NCBI GenBank assembly: GCA_945971755.1
Contig: CAMFPJ010000063.1
Location: 1 to 8,231 of the forward strand
Direction: 5' to 3'
DNA: 8,231 nucleotides
Origin: an uncultured Clostridia bacterium
GTDB lineage: Bacteria > Bacillota > Clostridia > Oscillospirales > Acutalibacteraceae
The notes beneath the pieces were generated by a model that searched no databases, had not been told where the DNA came from, and saw nothing but the letters and a program-made list of their open reading frames with translations. The translations under genes and the position numbers were made by a program. Shown in pieces: positions 1 to 5,678 of this stretch. The first letter of the stretch is position 1. The number at the start of each line of letters is the position of its first letter.

Positions 1-469
1 CGAGTCTTAAATAACAAGTGCCCTTTTGTTCATAGATAGCCTTTGTTGCCTCTGCTGCCTCTGTCAAATCGCCTGGTGCCATAACAGTAACATTAGGAAG
101 AGCTCTCATCATTGCGATATCCTCAGTAGCGTGGTGGCTCATACCGAGTGAGCCATAAACGAAGCCACCGCCAACGCATACAACCTTAACGTTTGCATCG
201 TGATATGCACAGTCGTTTCTAATCTGCTCAATGCAACGAAGAGTTGGGAAGTTACCGATTGAATATGTAAATACTGTTTTTCCTTCAAGTGCTAAGCCTG
301 CTGCAAAGCCTGTCATATCCTGTTCTGCTATTCCTGCATTGATAAACTGGTCAGGAAGCTGTTCCCAATATGGCTTGAGAACACCAAAGCCGAGGTCACC
401 TGTTACAAGGATAACATTTTTATCTTTCTTTGCTATATCAATTAAAGTTCTTACAAATGTATCTCTCAT
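1..469 (-). CDS. Transketolase C-terminal subunit (partial, runs off the left edge)
   Basis: This is the first 156 codons of the C-terminal (pyrimidine-binding) half of a split transketolase; the rest lies beyond base 1. Family members are usually about 300 residues, so roughly half is present. The visible part begins MRDTFVRTLIDIAKK. It contains GIAEQDM at residues 46-52, whose Glu49 matches the conserved glutamate that activates thiamine diphosphate in transketolase/DXS-type enzymes. It also contains SHHATED at 111-117, matching the family's S-H-x-x-x-E-D substrate-side motif. The ATG overlaps the TAA of the N-terminal subunit by one base (TAATG), with a G-rich stretch (GGGGGT) just upstream, so the two halves are probably made together and assemble into one enzyme. 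The role is transfer of a two-carbon ketol unit between sugar phosphates. The context suggests a special sugar for a surface polysaccharide rather than, or as well as, the pentose phosphate pathway; that is inference. Confidence 0.93.
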   Translation of the reverse strand, partial: MRDTFVRTLIDIAKKDKNVILVTGDLGFGVLKPYWEQLPDQFINAGIAEQDMTGFAAGLALEGKTVFTYSIGNFPTLRCIEQIRNDCAYHDANVKVVCVGGGFVYGSLGMSHHATEDIAMMRALPNVTVMAPGDLTEAAEATKAIYEQKGTCYLRL

Positions 470-1323
470 TATTTGTTACCCCCATTCTCATAAGGATCAA
501 CAATTCCCTGTGGCATTGTTTCATGGAGTTCTTTGAGACAGCCGTCATATTCTTCTCCGTCGTGTGGGAAACGGTAGTGCCAAAGTATGTCATTTTCCAT
601 AAATGAAATGCCCTTACCCTTAATAGTGTTTGCAATTATTACTGTAGGAGTACCTTTATTTTCTTTTGCACTTAAAAATGCTTTTCTCAATTCATCGTGA
701 TTGTGTCCGTCTATGTCAAGAACATTCCAGCCAAACGATTTCCATTTATCAGCAAAAGGTGAAAGCTTTATTGTGTTTTCACAGAAATCAAGGCTCTGCA
801 TCTTATTGTGGTCAACTATTGCAATAAGGTTATCAAGTTCATAGTGATGCGCAACAAGCGCTGCTTCCCATACCGAGCCTTCATCACACTCTCCGTCGCC
901 TAAAATGACGAAAATCTTATGCTCCTTATTATCTTTTTTTGCCGCCATAGCCATACCTGCTGCAACGGGAAGTCCATGTCCTAAAGAGCCTGTTGAAAAC
1001 TCAACTCCCGGTACACCCTTATGAGAAACGTGACCTGAAAGTCTTGATCCGTTTTGATAGTGTGTTTTTAGTTCTTCTGTATCAAAGAAGCCACGCTCTG
1101 CAAGCGCCGCATAAACCGATGCACCTGCATGTCCTTTTGAAAGAATTACTCTATCTCTGTTAGGCATTTTTGGATTTTTAGGGTCAACATTTGCTATATC
1201 GTTATAAAGCACCGCCATTAAATCTGCAACGCTCATAACTGAACCGATATGCGAACCTCCTGAAAGATGTGTCATTTCAACTCCATGCCTTCTAATTTTC
1301 CACGCTAACTGTTCGCTTGTCAT
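469..1323 (-). CDS. Transketolase N-terminal subunit (thiamine-diphosphate-binding)
   Basis: This 284-residue protein is the diphosphate-binding half of a split transketolase, close to the usual ~275-285 residues for this subunit. Visible landmarks are SGGSHIGS (21-28), SKGHAGAS (62-69), STGSLGHGLPVAAGMA (110-125) and the ThDP/metal motif, which starts at GDGECDEGS (142-150) and ends in DHNK (171-174). KGKGISFMEN (235-244) precedes the C-terminal tail. The ATG at 1323 has a good ribosome site (GAGGT at 1335-1331, 7 nt spacing). Its stop overlaps the start of the C-terminal subunit by one base. Upstream it overlaps the readable tail of a broken acyltransferase gene. The protein needs its partner subunit for activity. 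Split transketolases occur both as general pentose-phosphate enzymes and inside capsule/exopolysaccharide loci. The co-transcribed sugar transferase and reductase favour the second setting, but the actual substrate cannot be read from the sequence. Confidence 0.95.
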   Translation of the reverse strand: MTSEQLAWKIRRHGVEMTHLSGGSHIGSVMSVADLMAVLYNDIANVDPKNPKMPNRDRVILSKGHAGASVYAALAERGFFDTEELKTHYQNGSRLSGHVSHKGVPGVEFSTGSLGHGLPVAAGMAMAAKKDNKEHKIFVILGDGECDEGSVWEAALVAHHYELDNLIAIVDHNKMQSLDFCENTIKLSPFADKWKSFGWNVLDIDGHNHDELRKAFLSAKENKGTPTVIIANTIKGKGISFMENDILWHYRFPHDGEEYDGCLKELHETMPQGIVDPYENGGNK

Positions 1324-1571
1324 TTATTTCACCTCTGTTATAACCTAGGACAAGATTAAAGAATTTATTATGCAAAAATTTGCATTTTTCATAAACCGTA
1401 ATAAAAATCACAGGAAGAATAATACCTGTTAAAAACATACTTATACTTGTAATTTGCCAATTAAAATGCATTTTACCGCAAACTGCTTGAATGAGAATGT
1501 CCTGCAATAACTAAAATTGTACCAAAAGCATACAAAACATCAATTACATAGTTATGCTTTTTATCACTCAT
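1292..1571 (-). pseudogene. Remnant of a membrane O-acyltransferase (acyltransferase 3-like), internally deleted and frameshifted
   Basis: An intact start survives. ATG at 1571 overlaps the reductase stop as ATGA and has GAGGT at 1582-1578 with 6 nt spacing. It opens a 32-codon frame ending in TAA at 1475-1473. This peptide has a short basic, polar start (MSDKKHNY) and then a helix with IDVLYAFGTILVIAGHSHS (10-28), which fits the first membrane segment of acyltransferase-3 proteins (an Ile-Asp start, then a hydrophobic run ending in Gly-His-Ser). Downstream, in a frame shifted by one, come another hydrophobic segment (MFLTGIILPVIFITVY) and a basic tail (KFLHNKFFNLVLGYN), resembling the last helix of the same family. 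That frame stays open to 1292, inside the transketolase gene. Intact family members have about 330-370 residues, so roughly 250-300 codons appear to be missing. An intact gene would acylate a sugar or glycan intermediate at the membrane. Assignment is by pattern only. A short real membrane peptide or an assembly error are alternatives. Confidence 0.62.
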
Positions 1572-2509
1572 TTTGATACCTCATCTAATTTTTGAACATC
1601 TTCTTTATCCAAATGCCAGTCAGCGCCTTCTACATTACCCAAAACTTGACTTGGGCGTTTTGCGCCGCAAAGCACAACTGAATCAGGGATATAATCTAAT
1701 ATAAATCGAATTGCAACGGCTGAAACAGGTTTGTTGTGCTTGCGTGAAATTTCTTTCATCACATCAACGATTTCAAGATTTTTCAAAAGCTTATCACCAT
1801 GGAAATTAACATAAATATCTCTTGAACGGCGGTCATCTGCACCGAAGTTTACATTGTCAAGATTATACTTACCGGTAAGTATTCCCTGGCCCAAACTACC
1901 CCATGTAAGAGGAGTAAGCTCATAGTTTTCGGAAAAATCAAACATATCCTTTTCGTTTTTTCTGCAAGCAAGACTGTATTCATCTTGAAATGATACAAAC
2001 TTACCTTTAAGCTGTTTCATTTCTTCCTTATCGTCCTCATGAATATTCGATAGTGCAAAATATCTTATCTTGCCCTGCTTTTTCAATTCTTCAAGTGTTT
2101 CAACAACCTCAGAAAGCGGTGTTTTACCGTCTCTGTAATGAATTGTGTAAATATCAATATAGTCTGTGTTAAGTCTTTTCAATGAGCCATCACAGGCTGA
2201 AATAATGTAATCGTGAGAGTTATCATAAAATGTTGGCTGTCCCTTTTGAGCATGGACACCGAATTTATCGGAAATTACTGCCTCGTGTCTGCGAGAGCCG
2301 AGTGCCTTGCCGAGTGTTATTTCCGACTGACCTAAACCATAGGTTTCTGCTGTATCAAAAAAGTTTACTCCGTTATCAAGTGCGGTGTTGACTGCTTGAA
2401 TAAGCTCCTTTTCCCGAACATCACCCCAGCCGTATCCGCCCATTGGGCACCCGCCAATGCAAATACGTGATACTTTTAAGTCTGAATTTTTAAGAGTGAT
2501 ATACTCCAT
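1568..2509 (-). CDS. Aldo/keto reductase
   Basis: This 313-residue protein is a cytoplasmic NAD(P)H-dependent reductase of the aldo/keto reductase superfamily (TIM barrel), of normal length. The catalytic tetrad is readable: Asp52 and Tyr57 in FFDTAETYGLG (50-60), Lys82 in ISDKFG, and His124 in YTIHY. Other family signatures are SLKRLNTDYIDIY (109-121), GKIRYFALSN (146-155) and a C-terminal cofactor-binding stretch around CGAKRPSQVLGNV (281-293). The ATG at 2509 lies 1 nt after the stop of the sugar-transferase gene and uses GAGGT at 2521-2517 inside that gene. Its own TGA overlaps the start of the acyltransferase remnant. Family members reduce sugar aldehydes, ketones or keto-sugars, and some act in nucleotide-sugar or stress metabolism. 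The substrate is not predictable here. The operon makes an activated or free sugar intermediate plausible. Confidence 0.95.
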   Translation of the reverse strand: MEYITLKNSDLKVSRICIGGCPMGGYGWGDVREKELIQAVNTALDNGVNFFDTAETYGLGQSEITLGKALGSRRHEAVISDKFGVHAQKGQPTFYDNSHDYIISACDGSLKRLNTDYIDIYTIHYRDGKTPLSEVVETLEELKKQGKIRYFALSNIHEDDKEEMKQLKGKFVSFQDEYSLACRKNEKDMFDFSENYELTPLTWGSLGQGILTGKYNLDNVNFGADDRRSRDIYVNFHGDKLLKNLEIVDVMKEISRKHNKPVSAVAIRFILDYIPDSVVLCGAKRPSQVLGNVEGADWHLDKEDVQKLDEVSK

Positions 2510-2510
2510 A

Positions 2511-3224
2511 TCAATTACCTCTATGTTCGTTTTTGAACAAAAAACCGAATGCTTTTTCTATTACGCTAAATACTGTTTTGAAGAAAATTTCAACATCTGT
2601 CTTGAACGAAACCGTTGCTACATACTTAATTCTCAAAGAATTTTTAACTTTAAGCACCTTTGTTTCGTAAATCTCATCAGCATTTTCTTCCGTACCGACA
2701 AGTTCATCGAGATTTATAAACTCAAGTGAACTATAATCTGTAATTCCCGGTCTAACCTCAAGTATGAGCTTTTCCGCTCCCTCATATTGAGAGGTGTATT
2801 TAATGAGTTCGGGTCTTGGTCCGATAAAGCTCATTTCTCCACGCATAATATTGATAAGTTGCGGAATTTCATCAAGCTTTGTTTTACGAAGCAGATTGCC
2901 GACTCTTGTAATTCTTGAGTCATTGAGCGCCGTTGTTCCACCGCCGATTTTGTCTGCATCTTTAACCATTGAGCGATACTTAAAAATTCTAAAAGTTTTG
3001 CCCTTGTAACCACCGCGCTCAGCCTTATAAAAAATCGGAAATCCTGTATCTAAAACAACAGCGAGAGAAATAATAAAATAAACCGGAAATAAGAACACAA
3101 AAAATACGAAAGCAAGTACAAAATCAATAACTCTTTTTATGTATCTGTTATAGAATCCTTTGTATGCAATAATATCTTCTTCATTATATACTTCTACCTG
3201 TAGTAAATCGTTGCTATCAAGCAT
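2511..3224 (-). CDS. Undecaprenyl-phosphate sugar-1-phosphate transferase (small bacterial sugar transferase)
   Basis: This 237-residue membrane enzyme belongs to the bacterial sugar transferase (monotopic phosphoglycosyl transferase) family, which starts glycan assembly by moving a sugar-1-phosphate from a nucleotide sugar to undecaprenyl phosphate. It is the short form, without the multi-helix N-terminal domain of WcaJ/WbaP proteins. Visible parts are a polar N-terminus, one hydrophobic membrane segment at about 32-58, FKYRSM (81-86), the catalytic Asp-Glu pair in LRKTKLDEIPQL (112-123), GEMSFIGPRPE (129-139) and RPGIT (158-162). A longer frame could begin at a TTG (3248), but the ATG at 3224 is preferred because GGAG and GGGTGA lie just before it and the sequence between is not conserved-looking. 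It is the first gene of the minus-strand operon. The sugar (hexose, HexNAc or bacillosamine type) cannot be told from sequence alone. Confidence 0.93.
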   Translation of the reverse strand: MLDSNDLLQVEVYNEEDIIAYKGFYNRYIKRVIDFVLAFVFFVFLFPVYFIISLAVVLDTGFPIFYKAERGGYKGKTFRIFKYRSMVKDADKIGGGTTALNDSRITRVGNLLRKTKLDEIPQLINIMRGEMSFIGPRPELIKYTSQYEGAEKLILEVRPGITDYSSLEFINLDELVGTEENADEIYETKVLKVKNSLRIKYVATVSFKTDVEIFFKTVFSVIEKAFGFLFKNEHRGN

Positions 3225-3373
3225 ATAATCACCCAACTCCGTTTTCAAAGATAAAAGCCGTTGATTTATGATTAAAAATACACGTTAAAAACACAAATCA
3301 ACGTATTAGCAAAGCTAAAAATAATAGTTTATAACTAACAATTCGCACAAAACTACCCATATTAACCATATTC
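3225..3373 (-). promoter_or_regulatory. Long, structured 5' leader of the polysaccharide operon
   Basis: About 150 nt separate the predicted transcription start (near 3373) from the sugar-transferase ATG. The leader is A+T-rich and holds two possible hairpins (arms 3337-3333/3329-3325 and 3303-3295/3267-3259). It also holds a 20-codon frame (3360 to 3298, starting MGSFVRIV) with no convincing ribosome site; its stop codon falls inside the first arm of the larger hairpin. A U-rich stretch (TTTTATCTTT) follows the second arm. No known riboswitch core was recognised. The length and structure allow regulation by attenuation or processive antitermination, but this is inference. Confidence 0.4.
3259..3303 (-). 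repeat. 9 bp perfect inverted repeat in the leader (possible attenuator hairpin)
   Basis: The arms CGTTGATTT (3259-3267) and AAATCAACG (3295-3303) are perfectly complementary around a 27-base loop. In the minus-strand transcript the 3' arm is followed by GGCTTTTATCTTT, a weak U-rich tract. An alternative 5 bp pairing (ACGTT 3304-3300 with AACGT 3286-3282) would compete for the same 5' arm. The stem is A+T-rich and the loop long, so a strong terminator is unlikely. It may be a weak attenuator, a protein site or chance. Confidence 0.4.
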
Positions 3374-3379
3374 TATCAT

Positions 3380-3408
3380 ATTATAAATGTATGAAGGTAA
3401 ATTGTCAA
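3380..3408 (-). promoter_or_regulatory. Consensus sigma-A promoter for the polysaccharide operon
   Basis: On the minus strand, TTGACA (3408-3403) and TATAAT (3385-3380) are separated by exactly 17 bp, a perfect match to the housekeeping consensus. Transcription should start near 3373 and run toward the sugar-transferase gene. The site lies about 60 bp back-to-back from the promoter of the divergent surface-protein gene. Confidence 0.85.
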
Positions 3409-3468
3409 TAATTTATAGTATATATAAACGAGGTAATTTTTGAGAAACTGCGTACAAATAAAATACGA

Positions 3469-3497
3469 TTGACAAAAGAGTATAATTTTGCTATTAT
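3469..3497 (+). promoter_or_regulatory. Sigma-A promoter for the cohesin-like surface-protein gene
   Basis: TTGACA (3469-3474) and TATTAT (3492-3497) are spaced by 17 bp, with a TG one base upstream of the -10 (extended -10, TGCTATTAT). The start is expected near 3504, giving a leader of about 30 nt. AGGAG at 3521-3525 lies 8 nt before the ATG at 3534. Confidence 0.83.
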
Positions 3498-3533
3498 TTT
3501 GTTGTATAACCTTGATAAAGAGGAGTTATTTTT

Positions 3534-4244
3534 ATGAAAAACAGATATTTTGTAAAGGTTTTGGCAATTATTTCCGCTTTGGTTCTTGTTTGCATTTCTG
3601 CTATCCCTGCTTTTGCCGCAAGTTCGGTTAAAGTTAAGGTTGAAATTGCAGGCAGCGAAGGTTTCCTTTACGTACGTTTAACTGCTCCTGCAGGTTCTAA
3701 TCTTTCAACATTCTCTGCTCCCTTGAATTTTGACGCATCAAAGCTTGAGTTTGAAGAGGTAAGTTACCTTGAAGACGCTTCAATTGTAAATTCAACAAAT
3801 GAAGCAGAGGCTGACGCAGGACTTGTTATCGCCAACACGGTTATTGCAGAATCACTTACCGAAGAAACAAAAATCTTTACATACGTTTTCAAGATTTTAG
3901 ACGGTGCAGACGGTGATGTTACATTTTCATTCGGTGATATTACAGCATCGAATTCCGACAATGCACCTTTAACAGTTTTAATTGACGGTTCACTTACTGC
4001 CTCTCTTTCAACTCTTGAGCCATTAACTCCCGACAAGCTTCAATCTTCATTTGAAACCACAACTGCTCCCTCAGAAACATCTGAGACAACCGAGCCCGGC
4101 AGTGAATCTCAAAATCAGGAAGCAAACAATATTCCCAATACAAACACAAAAAAGATTGCTGCAATTTCTGCAGTCGGAGTTATTGCAGTAGTCGGAATTT
4201 CCGGAGCGGCTGTAATCATCAAGAAGAAAAAAGACGAAGAATAA
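3534..4244 (+). CDS. Exported cohesin-like domain protein with C-terminal membrane/cell-wall anchor
   Basis: This 236-residue surface protein has a signal peptide: basic start MKNR, a hydrophobic core at about 9-24, and AFA-A cleavage after residue 28. Residues ~32-158 form one domain rich in predicted beta strands. Phrases such as LSTFSAPLNFDASKLEF (57-73) and TKIFTYVFKILDGA (112-125) resemble cohesin and related carbohydrate-binding beta-sandwich folds. A Ser/Thr/Glu/Pro-rich linker (~170-198) follows, then IPNTN (200-204), a hydrophobic helix (~208-229) and a KKKKDEE tail. That tail has the layout of a sortase sorting signal, but the motif departs from LPXTG, so it may be simply a membrane anchor. 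The gene is monocistronic, with its own promoter and terminator, and lies divergent from a polysaccharide operon. The role is unknown: it could hold a dockerin-bearing protein or bind glycan at the cell surface. No dockerin or enzyme domain is visible. Confidence 0.85.
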   Translation: MKNRYFVKVLAIISALVLVCISAIPAFAASSVKVKVEIAGSEGFLYVRLTAPAGSNLSTFSAPLNFDASKLEFEEVSYLEDASIVNSTNEAEADAGLVIANTVIAESLTEETKIFTYVFKILDGADGDVTFSFGDITASNSDNAPLTVLIDGSLTASLSTLEPLTPDKLQSSFETTTAPSETSETTEPGSESQNQEANNIPNTNTKKIAAISAVGVIAVVGISGAAVIIKKKKDEE

Positions 4245-4250
4245 TTTCTA

Positions 4251-4278
4251 AAAAAAGTCGGCAAAAGCCGACTTTTTT
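4251..4278 (+). terminator. Intrinsic terminator after the cohesin-like gene
   Basis: GTCGGC (4257-4262) and GCCGAC (4267-4272) form a G+C-rich stem with an AAAA loop. It is extended by six A:T pairs (4251-4256 with 4273-4278), giving a 12 bp perfect stem ending in a T run. It starts 6 nt after the stop codon at 4244. It separates the surface-protein gene from the purine operon, whose -35 begins 25 nt later. Confidence 0.92.
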
Positions 4279-4302
4279 ATTTTAATTTTTACTCTCTTTT
4301 CG

Positions 4303-4331
4303 TTGACAACCGAAAGCGAAAATTATATAAT
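4303..4331 (+). promoter_or_regulatory. purA: Perfect consensus sigma-A promoter of the purine operon
   Basis: TTGACA (4303-4308) and TATAAT (4326-4331) are spaced by exactly 17 bp. Transcription should start near 4338, leaving a leader of about 50 nt before purA. This leader is too short for a purine riboswitch and shows none of its conserved core. A perfect consensus suggests high basal expression of purA-guaA and the second synthetase gene. Confidence 0.88.
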
Positions 4332-4351
4332 ATTCCTGTATTTTTTATAAA

Positions 4352-4365
4352 GGCAATTTTTTGCC
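4352..4365 (+). promoter_or_regulatory. Small hairpin in the purA leader, next to the ribosome site
   Basis: GGCAA (4352-4356) and TTGCC (4361-4365) form a 5 bp stem with a TTTT loop. It ends 5 nt before the purA Shine-Dalgarno (AGGAG, 4371-4375), which sits 11 nt from the ATG, slightly longer than usual. The hairpin might stabilise the mRNA 5' end or shape initiation; chance is also possible. Confidence 0.4.
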
Positions 4366-4386
4366 GTTTAAGGAGAGAATTACATT

Positions 4387-5661
4387 ATGGTTAAAGCTAT
4401 TGTCGGCGCTAACTGGGGCGACGAGGGCAAAGGTAAAATTACCGATATGTTCGCAAGCGAGGCAGATATTGTTATCCGTTTCCAAGGCGGTGCAAATGCA
4501 GGTCACACAATAATCAACGAGCACGGCAGATTTGCTCTTCACTTAATGCCCAGCGGCGTTTGCCACGAAAACGTTAAATGCGTTATCGGTAACGGCGTTG
4601 CACTTGACATTAACAAATTTATCAATGAGCTTGAAAGCCTTAAGTCAGCAGGTCTTAATCCTAATCTCTGTGTTTCTGACAGAGCTCAGCTTCTTATGCC
4701 TTATCACATTCTTCTCGATACTTACGAAGAAGAAAGACTCGGCAAAAATGCATTCGGTTCAACAAAGAGCGGTATTGCACCGTTTTTCTCGGACAAGTAT
4801 GCTAAAATCGGTATTCAGGTAAACGAGCTTTTCGACGATGAAACACTCAAGGCAAAGATTAAGAATATTTGCACACTTAAAAATCTTACGCTCAAGTACG
4901 TATATAACAAGCCTCTTCTTTCGGAAGAAGAATTATTCAACACCTGCATGGAATACAAAGAAAAAATTGCTCCGTATGTTTGCGACACGCACAAACTTAT
5001 TCACGACGCAATTAAAGAGGGTAAAAGCATTCTCCTTGAAGGTCAGCTCGGCACACTTAAAGACCCTGACTTCGGCATTTACCCGATGGTTACCTCCTCT
5101 TCCACACTCGCCGGATACGGTGCCGTAGGTGCAGGTATTCCGCCTCACGAAATAAAAGAAGTTATTGTTGTTACAAAAGCATATTCTTCTGCAGTGGGTG
5201 CGGGTGAATTTGTTTCTGAAATTCTTGATGAAGAAGAAGCACAGGAACTTCGTATTCACGGCGGCGACAAAGGCGAATTCGGCGCAACAACAGGCAGGCC
5301 GAGAAGAGTCGGTTGGTTCGACTGCGTTGCATCTCGCTACGGCATTGAATGTCAGGGTGCTACAAAGGTTGTTATGACAGCGCTTGACTGCCTTTCATAT
5401 CTTGACGAAATTAAAGTTTGCACCGCTTATGAAGTTGACGGCAAAATCACAAAAGATTTCCCCACAACACCTACACTCAAAAAATGCAAACCCGTTCTCA
5501 CTACTCTCAAGGGTTGGAAGTGCGACATAAGAGGAATTAAAGACTACGACAAACTCCCCGCTGAAGCAAAATCTTATGTTGAATTTATTGAAAAAGAACT
5601 CGGTCACAGAATTGATATGGTTTCAAACGGTCCCGAGCGTGAAGCAATTATTTACAGATAA
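4387..5661 (+). CDS. purA: Adenylosuccinate synthetase (divergent clade)
   Basis: This enzyme makes adenylosuccinate from IMP, aspartate and GTP, the first step from IMP to AMP. At 424 residues it has normal length. Clear signatures are GANWGDEGKGK (7-17) with catalytic Asp12, RFQGGANAGHT (31-41) with catalytic His40, EGQLGTLKDPDFGIYPMVTS (218-237), TTGRPRRVGWFD (301-312) and SNGPERE (413-419). Several usual residues differ. The loop normally near TGRGIGPAY reads STKSGIAPFF (125-134). The conserved Arg of VARRG is Lys140. YTTRVG reads YSSAVG (266-271). The guanine-binding TKLD reads TALD (331-334), so its Lys is lost while Asp334 remains. This pattern probably marks a clostridial clade of PurA rather than a damaged gene, since the frame is intact and the catalytic pair is kept. 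It is the first gene of the operon; guaA starts 17 nt after its stop. In the cell it acts in the cytoplasm, normally as a homodimer. Confidence 0.95.
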   Translation: MVKAIVGANWGDEGKGKITDMFASEADIVIRFQGGANAGHTIINEHGRFALHLMPSGVCHENVKCVIGNGVALDINKFINELESLKSAGLNPNLCVSDRAQLLMPYHILLDTYEEERLGKNAFGSTKSGIAPFFSDKYAKIGIQVNELFDDETLKAKIKNICTLKNLTLKYVYNKPLLSEEELFNTCMEYKEKIAPYVCDTHKLIHDAIKEGKSILLEGQLGTLKDPDFGIYPMVTSSSTLAGYGAVGAGIPPHEIKEVIVVTKAYSSAVGAGEFVSEILDEEEAQELRIHGGDKGEFGATTGRPRRVGWFDCVASRYGIECQGATKVVMTALDCLSYLDEIKVCTAYEVDGKITKDFPTTPTLKKCKPVLTTLKGWKCDIRGIKDYDKLPAEAKSYVEFIEKELGHRIDMVSNGPEREAIIYR

Positions 5662-5678
5662 TAAAAGAAGGCATTTTA

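Noticed and set aside
231..536. A 101-codon plus-strand frame opposite the transketolase genes
   Set aside because: It lies antisense to the conserved transketolase subunits and across their junction, with no promoter or recognisable domain.
1292..1507. A separate 71-codon membrane protein starting from TTG at 1507
   Set aside because: It has no ribosome site of its own and its hydrophobic part is better explained as the out-of-frame end of the broken acyltransferase gene that starts at 1571.
3225..3248. TTG at 3248 as the start of the sugar-transferase gene
   Set aside because: The ATG at 3224 has GGAG and GGGTGA just upstream, while the TTG has no good ribosome site and would add eight residues not expected in the family.
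4332..4386. A purine riboswitch ahead of purA
   Set aside because: The leader is only about 50 nt and shows no three-way-junction core; only a 5 bp hairpin is present.
4933..5259. A 108-codon minus-strand frame within purA
   Set aside because: It is antisense to a clearly coding, conserved enzyme, is rich in Cys, Phe and Asn as shadow frames are, and shows no ribosome site or family resemblance.
4387..5661. The possibility that the divergent PurA is a phage PurZ-type enzyme for 2-aminoadenine (Z) DNA
   Set aside because: PurZ enzymes are reported to lack the catalytic Asp of PurA. Here Asp12 is present in WGDEGKGK, and the gene sits in a normal purA-guaA operon without phage genes.
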